From: Flavobacteriales bacterium
GTDB taxonomy: Bacteria > Bacteroidota > Bacteroidia > Flavobacteriales > UBA7312
Reading direction: 5' to 3'
Length of the DNA stretch: 64,000 nucleotides
Assembly: GCA_016779935.1 (NCBI GenBank)
Contig: JADHMQ010000006.1
Coordinates: 28,682-92,681 of the forward strand
Position numbers and translations under genes: made by a program. How positions within the stretch are numbered: position 1 is the stretch's first letter; every line of letters begins with the position of its first letter. Positions 18,349 to 27,093 of this stretch are shown here, piece by piece. The notes under the pieces are model-generated. The model saw only the letters and a list, made by a program, of their open reading frames with translations, did not search any database and was not told the origin of the DNA.

Positions 18349-20580
18349 ATGTCTAAAAGACTAAAAGAAAGTAGAGGACAATTTGGTACAACACCAGTGT
18401 TTATGGCATCCATAAGTACCATTTTAGGCGCAATTCTTTTCTTAAGATTCGGTTATGCAGTAGGAAATGTTGGTTTTTTTGGGGCTATTGCCATAATTAT
18501 ATTAGGACATGCGGTTACCATTCCAACAGCATTGGCTGTAGCCGAAATAGCTACAAATAGAAAAGTTGAAGGTGGGGGCGATTATTATGTTATTTCTAGG
18601 TCATTTGGACTAAATATTGGCGCTGCAATTGGATTAGCGTTATTTCTTTCTCAAGCCATTAGTGTATCGTTTTACATCATTGCATTTGCAGAGTCTTTTG
18701 TTCCCTTTGGCAAATATTTAATAGAAAAATACGCCTTAGGAGATTGGAGTCATTTCCTTTTAGAAAAGAAAAGTATTGGACTCATTTCAATGTCTTTATT
18801 AACGATGTTGTTTTTATACAAAGGAGCAAATATTGGGATTAAAGCATTATATCTAGTTGCTAGCATCATTTTCGTATCTCTTATCATGTTCTTTTTAGGC
18901 GATAGTCAAATAGCTTGGGATGAAGTGAGTTTCTTTTCTAAGGTAGATGATTCAGATAGTTTCTTTTATGTATTCACTATAATTTTCCCAGCATTTACAG
19001 GAATTTCTGCAGGACTAGGGCTTTCAGGAGACTTGAAAGAACCTAGAGTATCTATTCCTAGAGGTACAATTTTCGCAACAATATTAGGAGCCATCATTTA
19101 TGTTTTTGTAGCTTTCAAACTTACCATTTCTACAAGTTTGGAAAACCTTGCTAACAATCAGTTAGTAATGAGTGATATAGCTATTTGGGGACCAATTATT
19201 CCAATAGGTTTAGCGTGTGCAGCCATTTCATCAGCCTTGGGTTCAATAATAGTAGCCCCAAGAACTCTTCAAGCTTTGGGAAAAGATAACATCTTCCCAT
19301 CAGAAAAAATAGACAAGTGGCTTTCAAAAGGCAAAAAGGAAACAAACGAACCCACTAACGGCACAATAATAACCTGTGCTATTGCATTTTTCTTTGTTTA
19401 TGTAGGAGATATAAATTTCGTAGCAAAAATTATATCGATGTTTTTTATGGTCACCTATGGCGCTATCTGTCTTATCTCATTTTTGGAACACTTCTCTGGT
19501 GACCCATCTTACAGACCAGTATTTAAATCAAGATGGTATATTTCTTTGTTAGGAGCTATACTGTCGATTTGGTTAATGTTCAAAATGGATACTCTTTTTG
19601 CTTTTATATCCATCATTATAATGATAATATTCTATCATTTTATAAATAAAAAGTCCTCTGACAAAAGAGAATTTGTTAATTTATTTAGAGATGTTCTTGA
19701 GCAAATAGCCAGACAAATTCAAGTATTTCTTCAAAGAAAAGACGAGAATTCAGAGGAAAGAGTACATTGGAGACCTTTTGTTGTATGTATTAGCGATGCT
19801 TCACTAAAGAGAACAAATGCTTTTGATGTTACAAGATGGATAGCCTACAAATATGGTTTTGGTACATACATTCACTTTATTCAAGGTTATTTGAGTCGTC
19901 AAACTTTCAACCTTTCTAAGGAAATAAAACACCAACTTATTGAGGGTGAAAAATCAAATGTATATGTAGATACAATGATTTCTCCTTCATACACTTCAGC
20001 ATTGGCTCAAGTTGTTCAGTTATCCAGTATTTCAGGAAAAGATAACAATCTGATATTATTAGAGTATTGTGAATCAGAAAAAGAATCATTTGCAGATGTA
20101 ATTAGCAACTTCAACTTGCTTCACACTACAGGCTATGACGTCTGTATTATGCGTTCCAGTGGTAAGGTTGTCAAAAAAGAAGAAATACACATTTGGATAT
20201 CATCTAGAGACTACGAAAACTCCAATATGATGATTCTCTTAGGCTATATAATAATTGGTCATCCAGAGTGGAGAAATGCACAGATAAAAGTGTTTACCAT
20301 TTACCCTAGGGATAAGTTTGAAGAATATAAAAATCAAATGTTCGACTTTATTGAATCTGGTCGATTACCAATATCTCCTCGAAATATGAAAATGGTACCC
20401 CATGATGAAAGTATAAGCATAAAAGAAATCATAAACGAACGATCTGTAGACTCTGACTTAACTATTATTGGATTTAGAGGCGAACTCGTAAAAAAACAAA
20501 AACTAGATATTTTTGAAGGTTACAATAATATTGGTAATATCTTATTTGTAAATAGCATTAATAAAAAAGATATTGAGTAA
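18349..20580 (+). CDS. APC/SLC12-family cation-chloride cotransporter-like permease
   Basis: 743 aa. About 12 hydrophobic helices (residues about 15-440) begin FGTTPVFMASISTILGAILFLRFGYAVGNVG, typical of Na-K-Cl/K-Cl cotransporter relatives. GISAGLGLSGDLKEPRVSIPRGT is the conserved helix 6 block. A roughly 290-residue soluble C-terminal domain resembles the SLC12 cytoplasmic domain, with USP-like alternation of strands and helices. The ion specificity is not readable. The ATG at 18349 is chosen because the upstream TTG at 18322 lies in a TAnnTTTG promoter box. It diverges from the K+ channel gene, which suggests linked ion homeostasis. Confidence 0.85.
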   Translation: MSKRLKESRGQFGTTPVFMASISTILGAILFLRFGYAVGNVGFFGAIAIIILGHAVTIPTALAVAEIATNRKVEGGGDYYVISRSFGLNIGAAIGLALFLSQAISVSFYIIAFAESFVPFGKYLIEKYALGDWSHFLLEKKSIGLISMSLLTMLFLYKGANIGIKALYLVASIIFVSLIMFFLGDSQIAWDEVSFFSKVDDSDSFFYVFTIIFPAFTGISAGLGLSGDLKEPRVSIPRGTIFATILGAIIYVFVAFKLTISTSLENLANNQLVMSDIAIWGPIIPIGLACAAISSALGSIIVAPRTLQALGKDNIFPSEKIDKWLSKGKKETNEPTNGTIITCAIAFFFVYVGDINFVAKIISMFFMVTYGAICLISFLEHFSGDPSYRPVFKSRWYISLLGAILSIWLMFKMDTLFAFISIIIMIIFYHFINKKSSDKREFVNLFRDVLEQIARQIQVFLQRKDENSEERVHWRPFVVCISDASLKRTNAFDVTRWIAYKYGFGTYIHFIQGYLSRQTFNLSKEIKHQLIEGEKSNVYVDTMISPSYTSALAQVVQLSSISGKDNNLILLEYCESEKESFADVISNFNLLHTTGYDVCIMRSSGKVVKKEEIHIWISSRDYENSNMMILLGYIIIGHPEWRNAQIKVFTIYPRDKFEEYKNQMFDFIESGRLPISPRNMKMVPHDESISIKEIINERSVDSDLTIIGFRGELVKKQKLDIFEGYNNIGNILFVNSINKKDIE

Positions 20581-20591
20581 TTCTAATTGGC

Positions 20592-20599
20592 TATCTTTG
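20592..20599 (+). promoter_or_regulatory. Probable menG-porT promoter (-7 box)
   Basis: TATCTTTG, with a TTG at 20573-20575 as possible -33 element. It lies after the first possible TTG start (20587), so translation of menG is placed at the TTG at 20620. Confidence 0.55.
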
Positions 20600-20619
20600 T
20601 AACCTTAAAATTACACGCA

Positions 20620-21348
20620 TTGGGAACCAATATCAAACCTTACAACAAAGATAAATCTTCAAAGAAAGAGCAAATAGCTAAAATGTTTGATGCTATTGCC
20701 GAACGCTATGATTTTCTTAATCACTTTTTATCATTAGGTATTGATATTCTTTGGCGTAAAAGAGCCATCAAAGAAATAAGTAAAATAAACCCTAATTACA
20801 TATTAGATATTGCTACAGGGACAGGAGATTTAGCTATAGAAGCATGCAAGCTCAATCCTAAAAAAGTTGTAGGTATTGATATTTCAAATAATATGCTTGA
20901 TTTTGGAAGAGTAAAAATTAAAAAAAAGGGCTTAGAGAACATCATTGAAATGACTTATGGAGATTCTGAAGATCTTCAGCTTGAAGATAATTCCTTTGAT
21001 GCTGTAACGGCAGGCTTTGGCGTAAGAAACTTTGAAAATTTAGGAAAAGGGCTTTCTGAAATGAACAGAGTCATGAAAAAAGATGGGATTGTGGCAATTA
21101 TTGAACCTGCCGAACCCGTTGTTTTTCCATTTAAACAGTTATACAATCTATATTTCAAAGGCATATTACCTTTTGTCGGAAAATATTTTTCAAAAGACGA
21201 TTCGGCATATACCTATCTTCCACAATCTGTAGAGGCTTTCCCCTCTAGAGAAAAATTTATTGAAGAATTAATTAAAGCTGGATTTAAAGACGCTAAATTC
21301 ATTTCATTGACATTTGGTGTTGCAGCTTTATACATTGCTACGAAATAA
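20620..21348 (+). CDS. menG: Demethylmenaquinone methyltransferase (UbiE/MenG family)
   Basis: About 242 aa from a TTG at 20620. The N-terminus TNIKPYNKDKSSKKEQIAKMFD and AERYDFLNHFLSLGIDILWR are typical of the family. SAM-binding motifs are ILDIATGTGDLAIEA and VVGIDISNNML. The post-motif MTYGDSEDLQLEDNSFDAVTAGFGVRNFEN is the UbiE/MenG signature. It methylates demethylmenaquinone, the last step after the futalosine route that mqnE serves. The longer frame from a TTG at 20587 is rejected because the promoter box lies within it. Being followed by porT is a conserved flavobacterial arrangement as I recall it. Confidence 0.9.
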   Translation: MGTNIKPYNKDKSSKKEQIAKMFDAIAERYDFLNHFLSLGIDILWRKRAIKEISKINPNYILDIATGTGDLAIEACKLNPKKVVGIDISNNMLDFGRVKIKKKGLENIIEMTYGDSEDLQLEDNSFDAVTAGFGVRNFENLGKGLSEMNRVMKKDGIVAIIEPAEPVVFPFKQLYNLYFKGILPFVGKYFSKDDSAYTYLPQSVEAFPSREKFIEELIKAGFKDAKFISLTFGVAALYIATK

Positions 21349-21374
21349 ATCTATTTTTTTTACGATATTGCAGT

Positions 21375-22070
21375 ATGAAAAAAATTTACTCAATAGCCCT
21401 TATTTTATTTCTTGGTCAGCAAGTATTTGCACAACGGTATAACGTACCACTCAATCTACCCAATTACGACAATAAAGCCATGCACTTCGGTTTTTTAATT
21501 GGTATAAACACACTTGACTTTAAAATTACTCCTGTAACCGATACAGATGATGAATTATTTGTTATTGAGTCAGAAAGTCAAAAAGGATTTAATCTAGGAA
21601 TTGTATCTAATTTTAGATTAGGGAGAAACTTAGATTTTAGAGCTATTCCCACCCTATCATTAGCAGAACGAAGAGTACTTTATACGCTTAATGACAATAC
21701 AATATTAACAGATGAAAACAAAAAAATAGAATCCACTTTCATTGAATTCCCAATTGCACTTAAATACAAATCGGAGAGATATAACAATATGAGAAGTTAT
21801 ATTGTTACTGGCTTTAAAGCATCTATTGACCTTGCATCTCAACGAAATATTGATGACGAGGGTTTTGATATCGTTAAAATTAAAAAGAATGACTTTTCAT
21901 ATGAAATTGGACTAGGATTCGATTTTTACCTTCCATATTTTAAATTTTCTCCAGAACTCAAAGCTAATTTTGGACTACCTAATGTGTTGGTTGATGATGA
22001 CAGCATCTATAGTAGTTCTATTAAAAGCATGAAAACAAGAGGCTTTACCATTTCATTCACATTTGAATAA
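21375..22070 (+). CDS. porT: T9SS outer-membrane protein PorT/SprT
   Basis: 231 aa with a signal peptide (LILFLGQQVFAQ). It is predicted to form an outer-membrane beta barrel: alternating strands, the PorT-like segment NVPLNLPNYDNKAMHFGFLIGIN, then FRAIPTLSLAERRVLYTL, and a terminal aromatic strand ending TISFTFE. PorT is required for type IX secretion and gliding in Porphyromonas and Flavobacterium. The call is supported by the position directly after a ubiE/menG gene and by the many T9SS-tailed proteins in this window. It starts 26 nt after menG, probably in the same transcript. Confidence 0.87.
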   Translation: MKKIYSIALILFLGQQVFAQRYNVPLNLPNYDNKAMHFGFLIGINTLDFKITPVTDTDDELFVIESESQKGFNLGIVSNFRLGRNLDFRAIPTLSLAERRVLYTLNDNTILTDENKKIESTFIEFPIALKYKSERYNNMRSYIVTGFKASIDLASQRNIDDEGFDIVKIKKNDFSYEIGLGFDFYLPYFKFSPELKANFGLPNVLVDDDSIYSSSIKSMKTRGFTISFTFE

Positions 22071-22080
22071 ACACATTATA

Positions 22081-23619
22081 ATGTCAGAATTTATAAACTT
22101 AACCTTCACCCCTGAACAAGCCTCTGACATAGATACTGTGTCCAAAACAATTGAAAAAGAGAAAAAGAAACTATATATCTCACATGATTACTGGAAAATC
22201 GTAAAAAGATCTATTGATGCCAGAAGCAGAAATGTGAAAATTCGCATGCAAATTCAATTTATCGATTCTTCACAAAAGGATAAAAGTATTAAAAGAAACT
22301 ACCAGAATGTAGAACACAAAGAGGAAGTAATTATCATTGGTTCAGGACCAGCAGGACTTTTTGCCGCCCTTAAATTAGTTGAACAAGGCAAAAAACCAAT
22401 CATTCTGGAGAGAGGAAAAGATGTAAGACAACGAAGACGTGATATCGCTGCAATAAACAAAAATCACATTGTAAACACCGATTCAAACTATTGCTTTGGT
22501 GAAGGCGGTGCAGGAACGTATTCAGACGGAAAACTATATACCCGCTCTAAAAAAAGAGGCTCTGTTTTAGAGGTGCTAGAAACGTTAGTCTTTCACGGAG
22601 CAAAAGAAGATATTTTAATAGACGCACAACCACATATTGGCACTAATAAATTACCCAAAATAATAGCTAATATTAGAGAAACAATTGAAAGTAATGGCGG
22701 TCAAATTCATTTTAATACTAAAGTGATTGATTTCATCATCTCTAATTCAAAAATTGAGGGAGTAATTACAGAAAATGGTGATAAAATACTTGCAAAAAAT
22801 ACCATTCTAGCCACAGGTCATTCAGCTAGAGATATTTACACTTTATTAGACAATAATAAAATAGCTCTAAAGTATAAACCATTTTCAATGGGTGTAAGAA
22901 TTGAACACCCACAAGAGTTAATAGACAGTATTCAATACTCATGCAAAGAGCGAAGTCCGTATCTACCGGCAGCATCTTACAAACTAGTTACTCAAGTAAA
23001 AGAAAGAGGAGTGTACTCATTCTGTATGTGTCCAGGTGGGTTTATTGTTCCAGCCGCCACAAATAGTGGTGAAATAGTTGTAAACGGAATGTCCCCTTCA
23101 AAAAGAAATTCAGTGTTTTCAAACTCAGGAATCGTTGTTGAAGTAAAAGAAGAAGACCTTTTACCGTTTGAAAAATATGGCGAGCTTAGAGGACTTTATT
23201 ACCAAATGTCAGTTGAAAAAAGCATGTGTCAATTAACACCAGAACTTCAAGTTGCACCAGCTCAAAGAATGGTAGATTTTGTAAATAAAAAAACCTCTTC
23301 AAAGTTAAACACCACCTCTTACCAACCGGGAATGCATTCAGTGCCTCTTCATGATATCCTACCTGAATCTATTTCATCTCACCTTTCTGAAAGCTTTAAA
23401 GTATTCGGTAAAAAGATGAGAGGATATCTCACCAACGAAGCCAATATTATAGGTGTGGAAAGCCGAACCTCTTCACCAGTAAATATCCCTAGAAATAAAG
23501 AAACATTACAACATATTCAGATTAAAAACCTTTATCCATGCGGAGAAGGTGCAGGATATGCAGGCGGAATAGTATCAGCAGCAATTGACGGCATCAAGTG
23601 TGCTGAAAAAATTATATAA
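22081..23619 (+). CDS. NAD(P)/FAD-dependent oxidoreductase
   Basis: 512 aa from the ATG at 22081; the preceding in-frame TTG at 22063 would overlap porT. An N-terminal roughly 80-residue domain precedes the FAD-binding Rossmann motif VIIIGSGPAGLFAALKLVEQG and LERGKDVRQRRRD. GEGGAGTYSDGKLYTR and GMRGYLTNEANIIGVESRTSSPV-like blocks (in pieces) are typical of the family annotated as FAD-dependent dehydrogenases. The C-terminal CGEGAGYAGGIVSAAIDGIK completes FAD binding. The substrate is unknown. It lies between porT and a broken zinc-ribbon gene with no clear pathway context. Confidence 0.85.
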   Translation: MSEFINLTFTPEQASDIDTVSKTIEKEKKKLYISHDYWKIVKRSIDARSRNVKIRMQIQFIDSSQKDKSIKRNYQNVEHKEEVIIIGSGPAGLFAALKLVEQGKKPIILERGKDVRQRRRDIAAINKNHIVNTDSNYCFGEGGAGTYSDGKLYTRSKKRGSVLEVLETLVFHGAKEDILIDAQPHIGTNKLPKIIANIRETIESNGGQIHFNTKVIDFIISNSKIEGVITENGDKILAKNTILATGHSARDIYTLLDNNKIALKYKPFSMGVRIEHPQELIDSIQYSCKERSPYLPAASYKLVTQVKERGVYSFCMCPGGFIVPAATNSGEIVVNGMSPSKRNSVFSNSGIVVEVKEEDLLPFEKYGELRGLYYQMSVEKSMCQLTPELQVAPAQRMVDFVNKKTSSKLNTTSYQPGMHSVPLHDILPESISSHLSESFKVFGKKMRGYLTNEANIIGVESRTSSPVNIPRNKETLQHIQIKNLYPCGEGAGYAGGIVSAAIDGIKCAEKII

Positions 23620-23669
23620 TTTTTTTTGACTATTAGCTAGTGTTGCTTATTGTAAATAAGTACACATTT

Positions 23670-23888
23670 ATGGATTTAGTACTAGTACTCTTAATTGTAA
23701 TTTTGCTGTATCTCCTTATTTTGTTTATCCTAAGAAAAATTAATTTCAAAGCGAGACAAAGTAATAAGAAGTGCGGAAACTGTTGTCCAAATTGTTATGA
23801 TGCACTTTCAAAAATAAGAAGAAAAACCATCGATAACTTAATAAATGGAATGACATTGAATATTTTTGAATTTAAACGATTTAATTGA
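23670..23888 (+). pseudogene. Small membrane zinc-ribbon protein truncated by an in-frame TGA
   Basis: 72 aa from the ATG at 23670 (an upstream start at 23640 is possible). One transmembrane helix (LVLVLLIVILLYLLILFIL) is followed by a first zinc knuckle KKCGNCCPNC and a helix ending FKRFN. In similar Bacteroidota proteins this run continues into a second C-x2-C knuckle followed by W. Here the next codon is TGA (23886-23888). The frame then continues open as SSGNWEDILSSFIVKINN to a TAG at 23943-23945, with NW at the expected place. The first Cys codon appears mutated to TGA and the second to Gly (GGC). Family memory rather than alignment supports this. Confidence 0.5.
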
Positions 23889-23934
23889 AGCAGTGGCAAT
23901 TGGGAAGATATTCTATCAAGCTTTATTGTAAAAA

Positions 23935-24639
23935 TCAATAATTAGATAAAAAGATACCACAAGCTACAGCAATGTTTAAAGATTCAGCCTTAGAATCCTT
24001 AGCTCTTGGAATACTTATTTTTGTAGGCTCTAATTCTAGTATACACTCACTTACCCCCTTAGATTCATTTCCAAAGATTAAAATACGCTTTGACGATGGC
24101 TTAACTTCTTTAAAATCATCCCCATCCAAGACTGTTGCATATAAGCTATAATCAGAATATTTCTTCAAATCTATATTTAAATCAACATAATGTACTTTAA
24201 CCCTAGTGATAGATCCCATTGATGACTGTACAACCTTAGGATTTAAATAATCAACAGAATTTTCTGAACACAAAATGTGCTCCACGCCGAACCAGTCTGC
24301 CAAACGAATGATAGTCCCCAAATTACCAGGGTCACTAATTCCATCCAAAGCCAAAACCGTCTCACCAGATAATTTCAAGTTCTCACTTGGAATATGCACA
24401 AGAGCTAAAACTTTGTTTGGTGTCTTTAAAAATGAAATCCGACTAAGTTCTTTTTCTGAAACAATGGTAGCTTCACCTCCTTCCCATTCAGAGGTTGCAT
24501 AAATGGCCTCTATTTCAAAGTCTGAATTAATAAGTTCATCTACTATCTTTTCCCCTTCAGCAATAAAAAGCCCCTCTGTTTTTCTATTTTTCTTTAGCGA
24601 TAAAGAGCGGATTTGCTTAATTTTATTTCTAGTTAACAT
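23935..24639 (-). CDS. TrmH/SpoU-family RNA 2'-O-methyltransferase
   Basis: 234 aa. A short N-terminal substrate-binding domain is followed by a SPOUT knot domain with motif 1 GISDPGNLGTIIRLADWFG, motif 2 ILIFGNESKGVSECIL and motif 3 ISIPRAKDSKAESLNIAVACGIFL. It uses SAM to methylate a ribose 2'-OH in rRNA or tRNA. The target cannot be set from sequence, but RlmB-like 23S rRNA methylation is one option. The 3' end overlaps the open frame that follows the TGA of the zinc-ribbon remnant. Confidence 0.9.
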   Translation of the reverse strand: MLTRNKIKQIRSLSLKKNRKTEGLFIAEGEKIVDELINSDFEIEAIYATSEWEGGEATIVSEKELSRISFLKTPNKVLALVHIPSENLKLSGETVLALDGISDPGNLGTIIRLADWFGVEHILCSENSVDYLNPKVVQSSMGSITRVKVHYVDLNIDLKKYSDYSLYATVLDGDDFKEVKPSSKRILIFGNESKGVSECILELEPTKISIPRAKDSKAESLNIAVACGIFLSNY

Positions 24640-24711
24640 TATCTGTTTAAAACTTTAAGCCGAAAGTAAAAAAATATCTTCGGTAAATATTCATTAAAAA
24701 TAAGTATTTAA

Positions 24712-24719
24712 TACATTTG
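24712..24719 (+). promoter_or_regulatory. Probable fba-accD promoter (-7 box)
   Basis: TACATTTG matches TAnnTTTG, 26 nt before the fba ATG. Confidence 0.55.
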
Positions 24720-24745
24720 CCGTTCTAACCTTTAATAATAACATA

Positions 24746-25807
24746 ATGATAAAAGCTGGTGTAGCTACAGGAAACCAAGTACAAGAAATTTTTAATCACG
24801 CAAAAACGCATGAATATGCTCTACCAGCAATCAATGTTGTTAATACCAGTAGTGTGAATTCAGTATTAGAATCAGCAAGAGACAATAATTCCCCTGCTAT
24901 AGTTCAATTTTCAGCAGGTGGATGCCAGTTTTTCGCCGGAAAAGGACTTTCCAATGATAATTTTCAAGCTGCAATTGCCGGAGGAGTTTCTGGAGCAATG
25001 CACACACATCAGCTAGCTGAATTATACGGAGCAACAGTTATCTTGCATACAGACCACTGTGCAAAGAAATTATTGCCTTGGATTGACGGCCTTTTAAGTG
25101 CTGGTGAAGATTTTTACAATGTACACGGAAAATCGCTATACAGTTCGCACATGATTGACCTTTCTGAGGAATCTTTAGAAGAAAATATTGATATCTGTAA
25201 AAGATACCTCGAAAGAATGAGTAAAATGGATATGACTCTAGAAATCGAACTTGGTATTACTGGTGGCGAGGAAGATGGTGTAGACAACTCAGATGTTGAC
25301 AGCTCAAAACTATATACTCAACCAGAAGAAGTAGCCTATGCGTATGAAGAACTAATGAAAGTTAGTGATAAATTTACCGTAGCTGCAGCTTTTGGTAATG
25401 TACACGGGGTTTATAAGCCTGGAAATGTAGACTTACAACCTAAAATTCTTAAAAATTCACAAACATTTATTCAAGAGAAATTTGGCACAGATTACAATCC
25501 TGTTGATTTTGTTTTTCATGGAGGTTCGGGTTCTTCCGTAGAAGATATTCGTGAAGCTATCGGATACGGAGTAGTTAAAATGAACCTTGATACTGACTTC
25601 CAATACGCATTCAGTTCAGGCGTTAGAGATTATATGACCGATAAGAAAGATTTCATAGCTTCTCAAATTGGAAACCCAGATGGTAGTGATATTCCAAACA
25701 AAAAATATTACGACCCAAGAGTATGGTTAAGACATGGAGAAGAAGCATTTAAACAACGACTTAACAAGGCGTTTGAAGATTTAAATAATGTTAATCAATT
25801 GAGTTAA
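24746..25807 (+). CDS. fbaA: Class II fructose-bisphosphate aldolase
   Basis: 353 aa, the long class IIA type. Zinc and substrate blocks are visible: [16 protein letters not shown] (zinc His), [29 protein letters not shown] (zinc His), [16 protein letters not shown] and [11 protein letters not shown]. It splits fructose-1,6-bisphosphate into GAP and DHAP, or runs in reverse for gluconeogenesis. It is probably co-transcribed with accD, which starts 2 nt after its stop. Confidence 0.95.
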   Translation: MIKAGVATGNQVQEIFNHAKTHEYALPAINVVNTSSVNSVLESARDNNSPAIVQFSAGGCQFFAGKGLSNDNFQAAIAGGVSGAMHTHQLAELYGATVILHTDHCAKKLLPWIDGLLSAGEDFYNVHGKSLYSSHMIDLSEESLEENIDICKRYLERMSKMDMTLEIELGITGGEEDGVDNSDVDSSKLYTQPEEVAYAYEELMKVSDKFTVAAAFGNVHGVYKPGNVDLQPKILKNSQTFIQEKFGTDYNPVDFVFHGGSGSSVEDIREAIGYGVVKMNLDTDFQYAFSSGVRDYMTDKKDFIASQIGNPDGSDIPNKKYYDPRVWLRHGEEAFKQRLNKAFEDLNNVNQLS

Positions 25808-25809
25808 AA

Positions 25810-26667
25810 ATGGGTTGGTTTAAAAGGATACAAGAAGGTATTACCACTTCCACAAATGAGAAAAAAGAAACTCCTGAAGGCTTATGGTATCAATGTCCAA
25901 AATGTAAACATATCACTTCCACCGAAGAACACGAAAAAAATTTACATGTTTGTGTAAAATGTAACTTCCATGAAAGAATAAATGCAAAAGAGTACTTTTC
26001 TATTTTATTTGATGAAGGCAAATTCAAAGAGTTAGACTCCAACATGATGGCTCTTGACCCTCTTTCTTTTGAAGACACTAAAAAGTACAAAGACCGACTC
26101 TCTCAAACCATAAAGAAAACAGGTCTTAAAGATGCTATTACAACAAGCTGTGGTAAGATTAATGGAAAACCAGTAGTTATTGCTTGTATGAACTTCAACT
26201 TTATTGGAGGTTCAATGGGATCTGTTGTAGGAGAAAAAATTAGCCGAGCAATACAACACGCAATAAAAAAGAAATGTGGATTTATTATGATTTCAAAATC
26301 AGGTGGAGCTAGAATGATGGAAGCCGCATTTTCACTTATGCAAATGGCAAAAACATCAGCTAATCTCTCCCTATTATCCGAAGCAAAATTACCATACATA
26401 TCCTTTCTTACTGACCCAACTACTGGAGGTGTAACTGCTTCATTTGCTATGCTTGGAGATGTAAATATCGCAGAGCCTGGAGCTCTAATTGGTTTTGCCG
26501 GACCAAGAGTTGTAAAAGAAACCATAGGCAAGAGTTTACCAGAAGGTTTTCAAACCTCAGAATTTGTTCTTGAACATGGTTTTTTAGACTTCATTGTTGA
26601 ACGAAAGAACTTAAAAAATAAACTCTCGCTCTTACTCGATATGTTCTTAGATTACAAAAAACAGTGA
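25810..26667 (+). CDS. accD: Acetyl-CoA carboxylase carboxyltransferase subunit beta
   Basis: 285 aa. A four-Cys zinc finger lies at the N-terminus (CPKCKHITS ... CVKCNFH), followed by the carboxyltransferase crotonase fold with [52 protein letters not shown] and [13 protein letters not shown]. It transfers the carboxyl group from carboxybiotin to acetyl-CoA together with AccA, which is not in this window. It starts 2 nt after fba, suggesting an operon joining glycolysis and fatty-acid synthesis. Confidence 0.95.
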   Translation: MGWFKRIQEGITTSTNEKKETPEGLWYQCPKCKHITSTEEHEKNLHVCVKCNFHERINAKEYFSILFDEGKFKELDSNMMALDPLSFEDTKKYKDRLSQTIKKTGLKDAITTSCGKINGKPVVIACMNFNFIGGSMGSVVGEKISRAIQHAIKKKCGFIMISKSGGARMMEAAFSLMQMAKTSANLSLLSEAKLPYISFLTDPTTGGVTASFAMLGDVNIAEPGALIGFAGPRVVKETIGKSLPEGFQTSEFVLEHGFLDFIVERKNLKNKLSLLLDMFLDYKKQ

Positions 26668-26695
26668 TATATCTACTTTAATCTAAAACTTTTAC

Positions 26696-26703
26696 TATCT
26701 TTG
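26696..26703 (+). promoter_or_regulatory. Probable rpsO promoter (-7 box)
   Basis: TATCTTTG matches TAnnTTTG, 34 nt before the rpsO ATG. The remaining leader could hold autoregulatory structure, but none could be confirmed by eye. Confidence 0.55.
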
Positions 26704-26737
26704 CCAACCATTTTGAAAATGAAAATTTAATAAGAAA

Positions 26738-27007
26738 ATGCACGTAACTGCTAAAGAAAAAGTTGCCATCTTTAAAAAACATGGCGGAGACTCAAAAAAT
26801 ACAGGTTCAACAGAAGGACAAATTGCTTTGTTCTCTAAACGAATAAGCTACTTAACTGAGCACCTGAAACTCAATAGAAAAGATAAAAGTACTCAACGTT
26901 CTCTTCAACTACTAGTTGGTAAACGTAGAGGTCTTCTTGATTATCTTATGAAGAAAGATATCGAAAAGTACAGAATACTTATTAAAGAATTAGGAATAAG
27001 AAGATAA
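26738..27007 (+). CDS. rpsO: Ribosomal protein uS15
   Basis: 89 aa, the standard length. Family blocks are GDSKNTGSTEGQIALFSKRI, YLTEHLKLNRKDKSTQRSL and LLVGKRRGLLDYL. It binds 16S rRNA in the 30S subunit. The gene precedes pnp, the widely conserved rpsO-pnp order. A strong intrinsic terminator sits between the two, so pnp may depend on readthrough or on its own promoter. Confidence 0.98.
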   Translation: MHVTAKEKVAIFKKHGGDSKNTGSTEGQIALFSKRISYLTEHLKLNRKDKSTQRSLQLLVGKRRGLLDYLMKKDIEKYRILIKELGIRR

Positions 27008-27030
27008 GGAATCTTCTTAGCGATAAAACG

Positions 27031-27057
27031 CAAAAGGCAATTTTTCAATTGCCTTTT
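27031..27057 (+). terminator. Intrinsic terminator after rpsO
   Basis: An 11-bp perfect stem (AAAAGGCAATT with AATTGCCTTTT), a TTTC loop, and a T-run on the 3' arm. It lies 24 nt after the rpsO stop and 37 nt before pnp. Confidence 0.85.
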
Positions 27058-27093
27058 TGTGTATTTATTAGCATGTATGTAAATTGAAATAAA

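Noticed and set aside
20587..20619. TTG start for menG at 20587.
   Set aside because: The promoter box at 20592-20599 would be inside the gene, and homologues begin near the residues encoded from 20620.
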